Source: Nakazawaea peltata
Lineage: Eukaryota > Ascomycota > Pichiomycetes > Alaninales > Pachysolenaceae
Direction of reading: 5' to 3'
NCBI GenBank assembly: GCA_001599355.1
Contig: BCGQ01000001.1
Span: 623,135 to 687,134, forward strand
Length of the DNA: 64,000 bases
In this document: positions 9,368 to 20,147 of the stretch, one piece after another
Layout of the letters: each line of letters opens with the position of its first letter
Numbering within the stretch: position 1 is the stretch's first letter
Notes under the pieces: model-generated
The model's input: only the letters and a program-made list of their open reading frames with translations
What the model was told of the DNA's origin: nothing
Database searches by the model: none
Made by a program: the position numbers and the translations under genes

Positions 9368-10303
9368 CTATTGATCAACAGTTCCAGCAGATTCCCAGTC
9401 ACCCTTCAAGTTCTCCTTCCATAAAGTAACCTTGTTATCACCTCCAGAAACGGCCAAAATATTACCACTTAAAGACCAACTTGCTCTCCAACAAACATCT
9501 GGGAATTTCTCGGTGGTCAAAAGTTTCTTTTCCCATGTAGAAGAAGAATCATCTTTAGTCCATACAATGACAGTTCTATCTTGAGAAGCAGATGCAATAT
9601 AAGATTTGGAAAGTAAAGATGGAGACCAAGCGACATCTCTGACCCAATCGGAATGTCCTTCAAGGACAGATTCCTCAACATAAGTGTTAGCAGCTTCATC
9701 GAATTTCCAGATTTTGACTAAGTTATCACATCCTCCACTAACAAGTCTTCTTGGAGATGGAGTACCTTGAGCTGTTGGAGCACTTGGAGCCCAAACTGCC
9801 GCATTACATCCGATGGCATGTGCTTGTATGATAATAGGGTTAACGATTCCATTTTCTTTGAATTCTACGATGGAAATCTTACCGTCTGAAGAGGTACACA
9901 GTAAAACAGCACCATATTCATGAGGAGCCCAACTGACACTATTTACTGAGGCTTGATGAACTGCATGCTCGGCAATGATTGACCAAGCACCATTTTGTTC
10001 CTTCCAAATGAACACCTTACCATCATAAGAACAAGAGGCCAAAATCAATCCAAATTTAGGATGAGCCCAACTGACTTGCCAAACAGGTCCATCATGTCCT
10101 TTAAGAGTGTCGACCAACTTGTGTGTTTCACCTTCAACCTCGAAGATCTTGATCGTCTTATCGGAGGAGCAGGTAGCTAATCTCTTTCCATAGTAGTCCA
10201 AGACAGCGTCATGGATCAAATCGTCGTGTGCGTTCCCAATAGTGACCTATACCGCGTTAGTACTCGTTGTTGCAAGATGAATTGATTCGATTGTACTCAC
10301 CAT
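9368..10303 (-). CDS. SEC13: COPII coat and nuclear-pore WD40 protein Sec13 (2 exons)
   Basis: Sec13 forms the outer COPII cage with Sec31 and is also part of the Nup84 nuclear-pore subcomplex. Six WD40 blades are visible, e.g. [40 protein letters not shown] and [11 protein letters not shown]; the protein ends SAGTVDQ. The family N-terminus ([20 protein letters not shown]) is recovered only by splicing. Exon 1 is just the ATG (10303-10301). The intron runs 10300-10247 (54 nt, GTGAGT...TACTAAC...TAG) and exon 2 is 10246-9368, giving 293 residues. Without the intron the protein would start at an internal Met and lose the first 11 residues. Confidence 0.95.
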
Positions 10304-10521
10304 CTTATCCTTGAATCTTTAATTGAGTATCGTCTACGCCTTTGAATTTAAAATTTGCCCTTTTAAACACGTTGAAAATTTGATTTTGTTTACGTTGAGA
10401 ATTGGTGGGGCATGCACGACCAAATGTAAATAGGGGCATGAAGTGCAAAGAGTGATGGGCACAAACTATAGAAGAGAAATGGGCACAAACTACAAAAGAG
10501 AAATGGATGGGCAGGAGTTGT

Positions 10522-11466
10522 CTATATATCGTTGATGGTCAGTGCGAAAATCTTTTGAACGTCCAGAGCAGCTAAGTTGGCATTCTCAAGAACTTCATCA
10601 TGACTAGCCATACCTTCGTCTAATGGTTTAGGATTTTCATCAAAAGCACTAGCTGGAGGTTCAGCTACACAGGCATTGGTGATCAAACTTAAAGCCAATA
10701 CTCTCATATCACAATGTCTCGCGACGATGACTTCTGGGACAGTCGACATCCCAACAGCATCCGCACCTAATGCGCGAAGAGCTCTGATTTCTGCGCGCGA
10801 CTCAAAAGTTGGTCCACATACGTACGCATAAACTCCTTCATGTATAGTTCTATCTAACTTCAACTCCTTCTTGGCCTTTTGGAAGAAGAGTTTACGTAAA
10901 TCTAAGTCATATGCATCAGAAAGAGGTTGGAATCTTGGGCCGAATTGGTCAAGATTTGGACCTTTCAATGGATGGAATCCAGCAAATCCAGGCATATTAA
11001 TATGATCGTTAATGATCATGAGATCTCCTGGTTTATAAGAGGCATTGGCACCCCCAGCAGCATTGGTGACCACCAAAACTTGAGCACCCAATTTTTTGGC
11101 AACTCTGACTGGGAAAGTGGTTTCTCTGAATTCGTACCCCTCATAAAAACTGTCTAGTGTTAGTAAATTGAATCAGACCAGATCAATCATCCATACTTAC
11201 TGAAGTCTTCCAACCATACACATAACAGGGACTTTATTATCCCCAATATAACCAAATACAAGCTTTCCAGCATGGCCTGGAACAGTAGATACTTTAAATC
11301 CCGGGATATCTCCATAAGAAATCTCCACCAAGTCTCCTTTCAAGATATTAACAATGCCCCCTAACCCAGAACCACATATTATGAGAGCCTTAGGAGTAAG
11401 GTCAATTTTGGAGCGGAGATAAGAAACTGCGTCATCAATTGCGGTATAATAATCTTGATTCGACAT
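10522..11466 (-). CDS. PNP1: Purine nucleoside phosphorylase (2 exons)
   Basis: PNP1 cleaves inosine and guanosine with phosphate in purine salvage. Exon 1 is 11466-11201 and starts MSNQDYYTAIDD. It carries the phosphate-binding GSGLGG and the PGHAGKLVFG motif. A 51-nt intron (11200-11150; GTAAGT, TACTAAC, CAG) follows, and exon 2 is 11149-10522. Splicing rebuilds GRLHFYEGYEFRETTFPVR, which matches the family's GR.H.YEGY motif. Exon 2 then has VTNAAGGAN (base/phosphate site) and GADAVGMSTVPEVIVARH. The total is 297 residues, normal for the trimeric PNP family. The gene is divergent from LHS1. Confidence 0.94.
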
Positions 11467-11748
11467 CTTGTAGATAAACCGGATGAGTCGTGGATATAGT
11501 TCTAATGGCACACTTGGGACAAGTGCACCTTTAAACCAAACTGATAAGGCCTCAACGAGACGCGGTCACAAGACAATTCGTAAATCCACAGCAAATATTT
11601 CGTTTCCGCCAACGCATCGCTCGACCTGTAAAGGGGCTAAATCTTAGCATTCTACGAAATCCCCAGAATCTTCCATTGGAAAAAAGCTCTGTAGAAAATG
11701 ACACCTAACTTTAGACCCATCAAGGGTTATAGATCAGTATAAAGAAGG

Positions 11749-14469
11749 ATGAAAGTAGGTGTTGTGTTATCTTTGTCTACTGTTGTGGTGAACCTTGTCG
11801 CTGCGGCTATTGTCGGAGTCGATTTGGGACACGAATACACCAAGAGCGTGCTTGTGGCCCCAGGGATCCCCTTCGAGATCCTTTTAACCGCCGACTCCAA
11901 AAGGAAAGATGTCAGTGGTATTGGGTTCAAACTGTTACCTGATGGTGATGTCGAGAGACTCTATGGATCCACTACCTTACTGCACTGTATCAAGTCGCCT
12001 AAGAATTGTTTATTGAACTTGAAGCAATTGTTAGGCCGCAGTATTGATGATTCCGCCGTCACTCATTACATGTCAAGACACAAGGGTGTGTCTTTGAAGG
12101 AATCTAAGGGTCAAAGGAACACAATTCTGGTCGAGGTTGATAAATTGGGGGCTGTAGCAGTCGAAGAAGTGTTGGCCATGTCACTTTCTGATATCAAAAC
12201 AAGGGCTCTGGCCCATGTTAAGAGTGTCATTTCTACTGCTTATGGTGTTAATGACATTGTACTCACTGTACCAGCTTTCTATACTCAGCTGCAAAGACAA
12301 GCCATCATTGATGGTGCTGAGATTGCCGGTTTCAATGTAATTGGTTTAGTAGATGACGGGTTTGCCGTCGCCATGAACTATGTCTCTTCAAGACAATTCG
12401 ATTCAGACAAGAAACAGTATCATATTGTGTATGATATTGGTGCTGGTTCCACCAAAGCAACCTTGTTCTCGGTTATTGGTAACCAGACTACTGGAGGCTC
12501 AATTGTAGAAGTCGAAGGTTATGGATATGATGAAGAATTGAGTGGTGAAGCTCTTACTAAGTCGGTTTTCGATCTTTTACAAGAACAATTCCTTGAGAAA
12601 CATCCAAAAATCTCTTCTAAAGATTTCATTAACAATGGAAGATCTGTTAATAAGTTATGGCAAGCTGCTGAGAAGGCCAAATTGATTTTAAGTGCTAATA
12701 ATGAGGCCTCTGTCTCTGTAGAATCTTTATATGATGAGATTGATTTCAAGGCGAAGATTACAAGAGAAGAATTCCAAGAAACTAACTCCCATTTGATGAC
12801 TCGTGTCACTAAACCACTTTTAGATATTTTCGAGTCTCCTTTGAACGGTGAACTTTCTGTTTCCATTAAAGACGTTGAGTCGGTCATTTTGACTGGTGGT
12901 TCAACAAGGGTTCCATTCGTACAAAAACATTTGGTTTCTTTGACTGGTGAGGATAAAATATCCAAGAATGTGAATGCCGATGAAGCTGCAGTTCTTGGAG
13001 CCACATTACGTGGTGTTATTCTTTCTGATATGTTCAAAGCTAAGGATATTTCATCTACTGAACGTTCTCCTTCTTCATTTAATATGGGGGTTGGATCAAG
13101 TGTGGTCCCTGTTTTCCCACGCGGAGCTGTCAAAGGAGATCAAGTGACTTTAGAATTACCTGAGATTACAAATGATGAGTTCAGTTTGGACTTGTACGAA
13201 AATGGTCACTTATTCGAGAGTTGGCTGTTCAGTGATATGAAGAAACAGTTGGCTTCATTTAATGAATCTGAAACCGTCAAAGTAGTCGGAGTTTTCTCCC
13301 TCTCACACAGTAATATGTTTAGCTTGGATAAAGTCCAGATTAAAGCTGAAGGTAAGAAATCTGTGATGGAGAAACTCTTTGGAGGATCTGAAGAAGAAGT
13401 AGAAGTCGATCAGGAAGCCGATCCAGTTGATCTGGCTTCTAATTCTACTGAATCGACCCAGAAAACAGAAGAGAAGAAGCCAAGAAAGAAAGCAGTCACA
13501 TTGAAAGGAAAGAAATCATCTGCTTCTTACGTTCCATTGAGTAGTTTCTCTAAAAAACTGGCTATTGAAAGACTCGATGAGTTAGCATCCAAGGACTCCG
13601 CTAGAAAGAAGCGTGAGAGCACAAGAAATAACTTGGAAGCTGCTTTATACAGTTTACGCTCCCAATTAGAAGAAGTCTCAGCCGAGTTTGAATCCAGTGA
13701 GTTGTTTGAATCTCTGGAGAAGTTGATCTCTGAGTACTTGGAATGGTTGGATTACGACAGTGACTCAGCTAGTCTCAAGGAGATCAAATCTAAATTAGAT
13801 GATGTGAAAGTTTTGAAACTGAAGTTGATCGCATACTCTGAGTTCTTACATATCCCTGACGATGAAGGTAGTGTATTCAATAAATTACACAAGAGAACTC
13901 TTCTGTCGATGCATGATATTCAAGACATTATGCTTACTATGGCTGAGGACGCAGCCTCTTTGAGAACCAACTTCACGGCTATCGGTCTCGATTGGGAGGA
14001 AGAGAATAAGAACATCAAATTGACCAACTTACCTCAATTAAACGACAAAGATGTTCAAGATTTATTCATGTCATTGAATGATGACGTGGAAGATCTCATC
14101 TCCAGAAAGCTTGTCCAAACTGAAGACAGTCCAGAGGACAAGACTGGAGACTACGATAAGGACGAATTATTTACTACATACCAGCAAATAAGTGCTAAGG
14201 TTGACAAGTTAGATGAATACAAGGCTCTTTTAGAGAAGGCTCATACCCAAAGAGTCAATGCTTTGAGAAAGATATATAGAAGAAACTTCTCTAAGAAGCT
14301 TAAGGAAGCTCAACTGTCAGCATATGCCGAGGCAGCCAAGGGATCTAAGAGTGATAGTGAGGCAGAGACGGAGAAAGAAACTGGAACTGAATCCGAATCC
14401 GAATCCCAAACCGTGTCTCAATCCACTCAATCCTCCCAATCATCTGACCCATCCCATGACGAATTATAG
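11749..14469 (+). CDS. LHS1: ER-lumenal Hsp70-type chaperone/nucleotide exchange factor Lhs1
   Basis: Lhs1 (Grp170 class) is the nucleotide-exchange factor of Kar2/BiP and helps translocation and folding in the ER. The 906-residue protein has a signal peptide (about residues 1-20) and then the Hsp70 ATPase domain: VGVDLGHEYTKSVLV, VYDIGAGSTKATLF near 227, and LTGGSTRVPFVQ near 381. A long charged C-terminal helical region follows, and the last four residues are HDEL, an ER-retrieval signal. The CTG at 12289-12291 (residue 181, YTQ-x-QRQA) occupies the Ala of the Hsp70 motif D-A-Q-R-Q-A. Its 3' end is 220 bp before YCF1. Confidence 0.95.
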   Translation: MKVGVVLSLSTVVVNLVAAAIVGVDLGHEYTKSVLVAPGIPFEILLTADSKRKDVSGIGFKLLPDGDVERLYGSTTLLHCIKSPKNCLLNLKQLLGRSIDDSAVTHYMSRHKGVSLKESKGQRNTILVEVDKLGAVAVEEVLAMSLSDIKTRALAHVKSVISTAYGVNDIVLTVPAFYTQLQRQAIIDGAEIAGFNVIGLVDDGFAVAMNYVSSRQFDSDKKQYHIVYDIGAGSTKATLFSVIGNQTTGGSIVEVEGYGYDEELSGEALTKSVFDLLQEQFLEKHPKISSKDFINNGRSVNKLWQAAEKAKLILSANNEASVSVESLYDEIDFKAKITREEFQETNSHLMTRVTKPLLDIFESPLNGELSVSIKDVESVILTGGSTRVPFVQKHLVSLTGEDKISKNVNADEAAVLGATLRGVILSDMFKAKDISSTERSPSSFNMGVGSSVVPVFPRGAVKGDQVTLELPEITNDEFSLDLYENGHLFESWLFSDMKKQLASFNESETVKVVGVFSLSHSNMFSLDKVQIKAEGKKSVMEKLFGGSEEEVEVDQEADPVDLASNSTESTQKTEEKKPRKKAVTLKGKKSSASYVPLSSFSKKLAIERLDELASKDSARKKRESTRNNLEAALYSLRSQLEEVSAEFESSELFESLEKLISEYLEWLDYDSDSASLKEIKSKLDDVKVLKLKLIAYSEFLHIPDDEGSVFNKLHKRTLLSMHDIQDIMLTMAEDAASLRTNFTAIGLDWEEENKNIKLTNLPQLNDKDVQDLFMSLNDDVEDLISRKLVQTEDSPEDKTGDYDKDELFTTYQQISAKVDKLDEYKALLEKAHTQRVNALRKIYRRNFSKKLKEAQLSAYAEAAKGSKSDSEAETEKETGTESESESQTVSQSTQSSQSSDPSHDEL

Positions 14470-14525
14470 ACTATTAATCGACTCTTAATTACATTTCCTA
14501 ATCGGGAAAAAAACCGTTTTTTGCT

Positions 14526-14544
14526 GGCCGTTTATATGCACGGT
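14526..14544. other. Small imperfect inverted repeat after LHS1
   Basis: The sequence GGCCGTTTATATGCACGGT pairs GCCGT with ACGGT around an 8-base loop. It sits just downstream of LHS1 and close to an A-run/T-run pair, so it may belong to the LHS1 3' end. A closely related element lies at 35503-35520. Confidence 0.4.
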
Positions 14545-14689
14545 AAAAATAAGCTTAAATAGGAAATTTTTCAAGGCAAATCTAGCCTGACACTTTAAGC
14601 CCAGTTCAATATAATTCACATATTCAAGTAATTTGAGCCGTAGAGTTGTTTCTAACTTGACTGTAGAGTAACTTCTGACTTGATATCTG

Positions 14690-17600
14690 TTGAATATGGT
14701 GTCATTTGGTTCTATGGAACAGTTGGTTCTCGAGGAACCTGGGTGGGTTACTACTGGTAGTGAGTTGGTCGGGTCATCGTACGGCACCAGTACCCAGATA
14801 AGTGGCAAAGTGGTTGCGAATTCTTGTGGTTCATGGTATCCTTTGACGGATGAGTATCTGAACACGTTGAGTCCATGTTTCGTTTGTCTTGTGTTGGCAG
14901 TTCTTGCCCTTCTGACCTCTGTTAGAGCCGTTTTCGACCTTGCTTCTACTAAGAAAAGCTATGGGAAGATTTCGGTCTCAAATTATACTCATCTTATTAG
15001 ATGTAACTCTGTGTTCACTCAAGGATTATTATTCTTCATTGCTGGAACTAGTTATATCTCCAAGGGACTCCCATTGTACGATATTAAAGTCTTAGGTTTG
15101 GGACTCACCACTCTTTTAATCTTAGGTGTCTTATTACCTCTTCATATCATTGAGATTAAGAGTAGAATTATCCCCTATGGTATTTTACTTCTGTATTGGC
15201 CATTACATATCTTTGTTCTTGTGGGCATTTGTGTTCAGCAGTTGTTCTCTGACGTCAAGATCATCGATATCCCATACCTTGACCTTGTCATGCTCATCAA
15301 TTCTACTGCTATCTTCCTCTTGGAATTAAATAGATATGAACCTACTAAAGAATTAGTCCAGCATTATGAAGATGAAGGATTGAATCTTAAAGTTCCTCAT
15401 TTCATCTCCCGTCTTACCTACTCCTACATTTACCCATTGTTGGAGAAGGGAAGATACGGTACTATCACTGAAGATGACGTAGAAGATCCTGTCGATTTGG
15501 ATAATACCGACGAATCTGCCCGTAAAATTGGCTATCATTGGAATTTTGAGATCAATAAAAAGAAACCTAGCTTGGGTTGGGCCGTTTTCAAATCGTTATT
15601 GCCAACTATGATCGGGTCTCTGCTGTTGCAATTGGTAGAGAACTTGTTCTTATTCTTACAACCCCAACTTTTGAGATTTTTCATCCAATTCTTCAATGCT
15701 CCAAAGGAAACTCCTATGATCATTGGATTTGGTCTTGCTTTTGCCATGTTCTTGTGTTCTATTCTTAGAGTTACCGTCTATAATCAGTACTTTATCATGA
15801 ATTTCGAGGCTGCATTCCGTGCTAAAGCCGGTTTGATGGCCTTGATTTATCAGAAATCGTTGAACTTATCTCAGGAAGCCAAAGCTGCTACAACTACCGG
15901 AGATATCATCAACTTGATGTCAGTAGATGTCCTGAGAGTCCAAGATGTGCTGTCAATTTCCCAAGATTTGCTCTCGGCTCCTACCAAGTTGGTCTTGTGT
16001 ATTTTCTCATTACACTCTTTGCTTGGTAATGCGTTATGGGGAGGTATTTTGGTGATGCTGGTGATGATCCCAATCAACACTTTCTTAGTAAAATCCATGA
16101 GAAAGTTACATAAACAACAGATGGTATATAAAGATAAAAGAAGTCGTCTCGTCAACGAGATCTTGACTTCGATTAAAAGTATCAAGCTTTATAGTTGGGA
16201 GAAACCAATGTTGGAGAGGTTAAGACATGTGAGGAACAACGAGGAGATGCTGAATTTACGTAGGATCGGTGTTTTCTCAGCTATAGTGAGTTTCTCATGG
16301 AACTCGGTGCCATTCTTTGTGTCATGTGCTTCTTTCTCTCTCTTTGCCGTATTCTCTAAGACTCCATTAACTTCTGACTTGATCTTCCCGGCATTATCGT
16401 TATTTGATTTGTTAGGGGAACCTATCTTTGCTCTCCCGGCCATTATAACAGCCTTAATTGAGATCAATATCGCCTTGGGAAGAATCAAAGCCTTCCTTAG
16501 AGCTTCTGAGATCGACGATTCTTATATTTCTCATACTCCAGCGGTATCTCATCGTGGAGATGTAGCTGTTTCTATTGAAAATTGTACTTTCTACTGGCAG
16601 AAACCTCAAACAGCCGACGGTTCAGCTGCTGAGGAAGAACATCTCATAGACTCAGGTAAAGTAGCCCTTTCTCATGTAGAATTCCAACTGAAGAAAGGTG
16701 AGTTATCTTGTGTAGTAGGTAGAGTAGGAAGTGGTAAGTCCACTTTTATGCAAGCTATTTTGGGAGAATTGATGTGTTCACCATACGATCCAGATAAACC
16801 GGCCAAGATCACTCTTGCCGGTGATATCGCTTACTGTGCTCAAGTACCTTGGATCATGAATGCCAGTGTTAAGCAGAATATCTTGTTTGGTAAACGTTGT
16901 GAAGATGACTTCTACCAGAAGACCCTTGAGCTGTGTCAATTACTTGAGGACCTTAAAGTGTTACCTGATGGAGATGAGACTCTCGTTGGAGAGAAGGGAA
17001 TCTCTTTGAGCGGTGGTCAGAAGGCCAGAATTAGTTTGGCTCGTGCTGTCTATCGTCGTGCTGACATTTATCTTTTAGATGATATTCTTTCTGCTGTAGA
17101 TGCTCATGTAGGTAAGAAGATTACTGAACAAGTATTGAGTTCTAGTGGTCTTTTGGCTTCTAAGACCGTTATCTTGGCTACTAATTCTGTCCCTGTACTT
17201 TCTCATTCGAAGAACATCGTTTTATTGGACCATGGAGTTATCAAGGAGACTGGATCTTTCGACGAGGCTGTTGCTGCTGAGTCTGCTCTTTATGAATTGA
17301 TCAAAGAGTTTGGTTCTCAAAGCAATGATTCTGAAGAAGATGTCTCTGATACTCTGACCGAGGAAGTTATCATCGAGGAAGTCGAAGCCAAGGATGTCGA
17401 GAATTTGGATCTGGAAAATGTCATCGATGAAATGCCTGAATTGGACAGAGCCTTGTCTCATGTCACTTTGAGACGTCCTTCAACTGCTACCTTCCGTAGA
17501 ATCCCTCTTGTAGTCAATGATAACAGAAAGACTGCTCTGGAAGCCGAGAAAATGGAGATCGGTAAGGTCAAGAAATCGGTCTACATCGCCTATGCCAAAG

Positions 17601-19333
17601 CTTGTACCTACTCTGGAGTAACTATCTTTATCCTCTGTATCATAGCCAATGCCTCGTTCGGTGTCGCTGGTAATTATTGGTTGAAACTGTGGTCCGAAGA
17701 AAATAACAAAAATGGGGGTAACTCCAACGTAGTCAGATTCGTATCTATTTATGTGCTGCTTGGTCTCACGGCCGGTCTTTGTAACTTACTTTGTGCCGTG
17801 GTCATGTGGATTCTTTGTATCATTAAACTGTCTAAATCGTTACATGACGACATGAGTAGATCTATCTTGTCTGCTCCTATGTCTTTCTTCGAAACTACTC
17901 CTATTGGAAGAATTACAAACAGATTCACTAATGATATAAGTAAGGTCGATGAATATATACCTAGAGTTATTTCTGGGTTCTTCAAGAATGGTATCATGAC
18001 CGTCTTCACACTTTGTATCATCGCCTTTTCTATGCCTCAGTTCATTATCATCATGAGTGTTTTATCTGTTTTGTATATTTATTTCCAGAAGTGTTTCCTG
18101 AATACTTATCGTCAATTCAAGCGTATGCAAAGTGTCTCTATGAGTCCAATTTATGCCCATTTGCAAGAGACTTTGAATGGTAGAGATACCATTAAAGCTT
18201 ATAGTGATATCCCAAGGTTTAAATTCTTCAACTCGGCCCATATTGACTTCAATCAAAAGATGTTCTATGGAATCCGGATCGTCAACAGATGGCTTACTAT
18301 GCGTCTTCAATTTATTGGATCTTTGGTTATCTTGGCTGCATCTTCGTTGGCTATTTTATCCAGACTTAAAACTCCACTTAGCTCTGGAATGGTTGGTTTG
18401 GTCATGACATATGCTTTGCAAATTACCGGGAATTTGACCTGGTTAGTTAGAATGAGTGTAGAAGTAGAGACTAGTATTGTTTCTGTAGAGAGAATCTTGG
18501 AATACAGTAAATTGAAGCCGGAACTGGATGCTATTATTGAAGGTCATAGACCTGCTGAGAACTGGCCTTCTGAAGGTGCCGTCAAATTTGTCGATTATAC
18601 CACCAAATATCGTGCCAATTTGGATCCGGTCTTGAAGAATATCAATATCGATGTCAAACCAGAAGAAAAGGTTGGTATTGTCGGTAGAACTGGTGCTGGA
18701 AAGTCCACCTTGACCAGTGCTATATATAGATTGATCGAACCTACTGGTGGTCATATAGAAATCGATGGTATTAATACCAGCGAGATCGGTTTGTATGATT
18801 TAAGACACAAGTTGAGTATTATTCCTCAAGATTCTCAAGTATTGGAAGGAACAGTCCGTCAAAATTTGGATCCTTTCGATGAGTACACTGATGAGCAATT
18901 ATGGGCAGCTTTGAAATTGTCTCATTTAGAGGAGGCCATCAGACTGATGGCAGATTCAGAAGACCCAGAGAATTCAGGTTTAAGACTGAAGACTTCAGAA
19001 GGGGGTTCTAATTTATCGGTAGGTCAAAGACAATTGATGTGTCTTGCCAGAGCTTTATTGAGTACATCCAAAATTTTGATTTTAGATGAGGCCACAGCTG
19101 CTGTTGATGTTCAAACCGATAAAATCATCCAAGAAACCATCCGTTCCGAATTCAAACATAAAACCATCTTAACAATCGCCCATAGATTAGATACTGTCAT
19201 GGATAGTGACAAGATTCTTGTCTTGGACAAGGGAGAAGTCAAAGAATTTGATACTCCACAAAATTTATTGAACGATTCCAATACCATTTTCTATAACTTA
19301 TGCAAACAGGGTGGTTATCTTAAAGACCAATAA
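14690..19333 (+). CDS. YCF1: Vacuolar MRP/ABCC-type glutathione-conjugate transporter Ycf1
   Basis: Ycf1 pumps glutathione conjugates and metal-thiol complexes into the vacuole. The 1547-residue protein has the ABCC plan: N-terminal TMD0, TMD1, NBD1, linker, TMD2, NBD2. NBD1 shows Walker A GRVGSGKST (about 677), LSGGQK (about 773) and LLDD (about 793). NBD2 shows GRTGAGKST (about 1332), LSVGQRQ (about 1442) and ILDEATAAVD (about 1462). The acidic linker between NBD1 and TMD2 contains RRPSTATFRR, a candidate phosphorylation patch as in Ycf1. This gene gives the best genetic-code evidence: CTG at 16688, 16931, 17756, 17828, 18524 and 18986 all line up with alanines of S. cerevisiae Ycf1 as I recall it (FQAKKG, EAC, YFALG, HASK, SEAP, LDAQ). 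Confidence 0.96.
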   Translation: MNMVSFGSMEQLVLEEPGWVTTGSELVGSSYGTSTQISGKVVANSCGSWYPLTDEYLNTLSPCFVCLVLAVLALLTSVRAVFDLASTKKSYGKISVSNYTHLIRCNSVFTQGLLFFIAGTSYISKGLPLYDIKVLGLGLTTLLILGVLLPLHIIEIKSRIIPYGILLLYWPLHIFVLVGICVQQLFSDVKIIDIPYLDLVMLINSTAIFLLELNRYEPTKELVQHYEDEGLNLKVPHFISRLTYSYIYPLLEKGRYGTITEDDVEDPVDLDNTDESARKIGYHWNFEINKKKPSLGWAVFKSLLPTMIGSLLLQLVENLFLFLQPQLLRFFIQFFNAPKETPMIIGFGLAFAMFLCSILRVTVYNQYFIMNFEAAFRAKAGLMALIYQKSLNLSQEAKAATTTGDIINLMSVDVLRVQDVLSISQDLLSAPTKLVLCIFSLHSLLGNALWGGILVMLVMIPINTFLVKSMRKLHKQQMVYKDKRSRLVNEILTSIKSIKLYSWEKPMLERLRHVRNNEEMLNLRRIGVFSAIVSFSWNSVPFFVSCASFSLFAVFSKTPLTSDLIFPALSLFDLLGEPIFALPAIITALIEINIALGRIKAFLRASEIDDSYISHTPAVSHRGDVAVSIENCTFYWQKPQTADGSAAEEEHLIDSGKVALSHVEFQLKKGELSCVVGRVGSGKSTFMQAILGELMCSPYDPDKPAKITLAGDIAYCAQVPWIMNASVKQNILFGKRCEDDFYQKTLELCQLLEDLKVLPDGDETLVGEKGISLSGGQKARISLARAVYRRADIYLLDDILSAVDAHVGKKITEQVLSSSGLLASKTVILATNSVPVLSHSKNIVLLDHGVIKETGSFDEAVAAESALYELIKEFGSQSNDSEEDVSDTLTEEVIIEEVEAKDVENLDLENVIDEMPELDRALSHVTLRRPSTATFRRIPLVVNDNRKTALEAEKMEIGKVKKSVYIAYAKACTYSGVTIFILCIIANASFGVAGNYWLKLWSEENNKNGGNSNVVRFVSIYVLLGLTAGLCNLLCAVVMWILCIIKLSKSLHDDMSRSILSAPMSFFETTPIGRITNRFTNDISKVDEYIPRVISGFFKNGIMTVFTLCIIAFSMPQFIIIMSVLSVLYIYFQKCFLNTYRQFKRMQSVSMSPIYAHLQETLNGRDTIKAYSDIPRFKFFNSAHIDFNQKMFYGIRIVNRWLTMRLQFIGSLVILAASSLAILSRLKTPLSSGMVGLVMTYALQITGNLTWLVRMSVEVETSIVSVERILEYSKLKPELDAIIEGHRPAENWPSEGAVKFVDYTTKYRANLDPVLKNINIDVKPEEKVGIVGRTGAGKSTLTSAIYRLIEPTGGHIEIDGINTSEIGLYDLRHKLSIIPQDSQVLEGTVRQNLDPFDEYTDEQLWAALKLSHLEEAIRLMADSEDPENSGLRLKTSEGGSNLSVGQRQLMCLARALLSTSKILILDEATAAVDVQTDKIIQETIRSEFKHKTILTIAHRLDTVMDSDKILVLDKGEVKEFDTPQNLLNDSNTIFYNLCKQGGYLKDQ

Positions 19334-19516
19334 TATATATTATAATATAAATGAATGTTACCCCCAATTTGGGTAGTGCGGTAAACTCTAATTCCCGAAT
19401 CAGGAAATATCATATTTCGTATTCCGCTCGTCTCTTCTCTTGTCAAAAGATCTCGCGTTGGCTTTTAAAGTGATGGATGAGGGTTAACCACTGTTGAGAA
19501 GAAAGTGAATTTGGTC

Positions 19517-19881
19517 ATGTTTGGATTATATAGTTTGCTTATGAGTGAGTACAGTTGCAGAATTGGGTTTTATTTGATTTATTGCCCCTACTAACGTTCA
19601 GCCTTCATCTTGTTTACCAACTCGGTTGCCGTGTTGAGTGAAGATAGATTTCTTAATAGAAGTAAGTTATATGAATGAATTGGGTTGAGTCTAGGTTACT
19701 AACGGGTATAGTTGGATGGGGTACACAACAAGAACCATCATTTGGTGGGTCGTCACTTGGAGATCAGCCGGGTTTGAAGCAACAATGTATTAGATTTATT
19801 CAACTGATCCGTACAGTTCTGAGGGTTCCATTGATTGCGATTAATTTATTGACAATTGTTTGTTTGTTAATATGGGGATGA
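19517..19881 (+). CDS. YOS1: Yos1 / IER3IP1-like ER-Golgi transport protein (3 exons)
   Basis: Yos1 is a small membrane protein of the Yip1-Yif1 complex needed for ER-to-Golgi transport. Exons are 19517-19544, 19602-19661 and 19712-19881. The introns are 57 and 50 nt, with GTGAGT/TACTAAC/CAG and GTAAGT/TACTAAC/TAG signals. The joined product has 85 residues, the same length as S. cerevisiae Yos1. It has FTNSVAVLSEDRFLNRIGWG in the middle and RTVARVPLIAINLLTIVCLL near the end, matching the family's NSVAVLSEERFL and R-x-PLI-x-N motifs with an N- and a C-terminal hydrophobic segment. The gene would be missed without splicing because only the last exon is a long open frame. Two CTG codons (19804, 19819) read as Ala. 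Confidence 0.93.
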
Positions 19882-20147
19882 TTGTATAGTAGGTATATTG
19901 GAATAGACACTGTAAGGAGAATGAGCAGTAGAAAAGTAGTGTACAGAAACGGCAAAGCAGTAGAAAAGCAATTCACAGAGAAGTTAGAGTAGACAGCTAC
20001 TGTACAGAAACGGTAGATAGACAACTAATGTAAACAAGGTTGAGCAGTAAAGAAACAGTACAGAGTTTAGATTGCCCCACCCGTATTAAGTCTACACCCC
20101 ATAATCATTATCATTATATTATCATTATAAACACTAAGCAATTTTAT

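Noticed and set aside
16688-18988. CTG read as serine (CUG-Ser clades)
   Set aside because: The affected positions are mostly invariant alanines in homologs, across at least eight unrelated genes; serine would be tolerated at some but does not explain the pattern.
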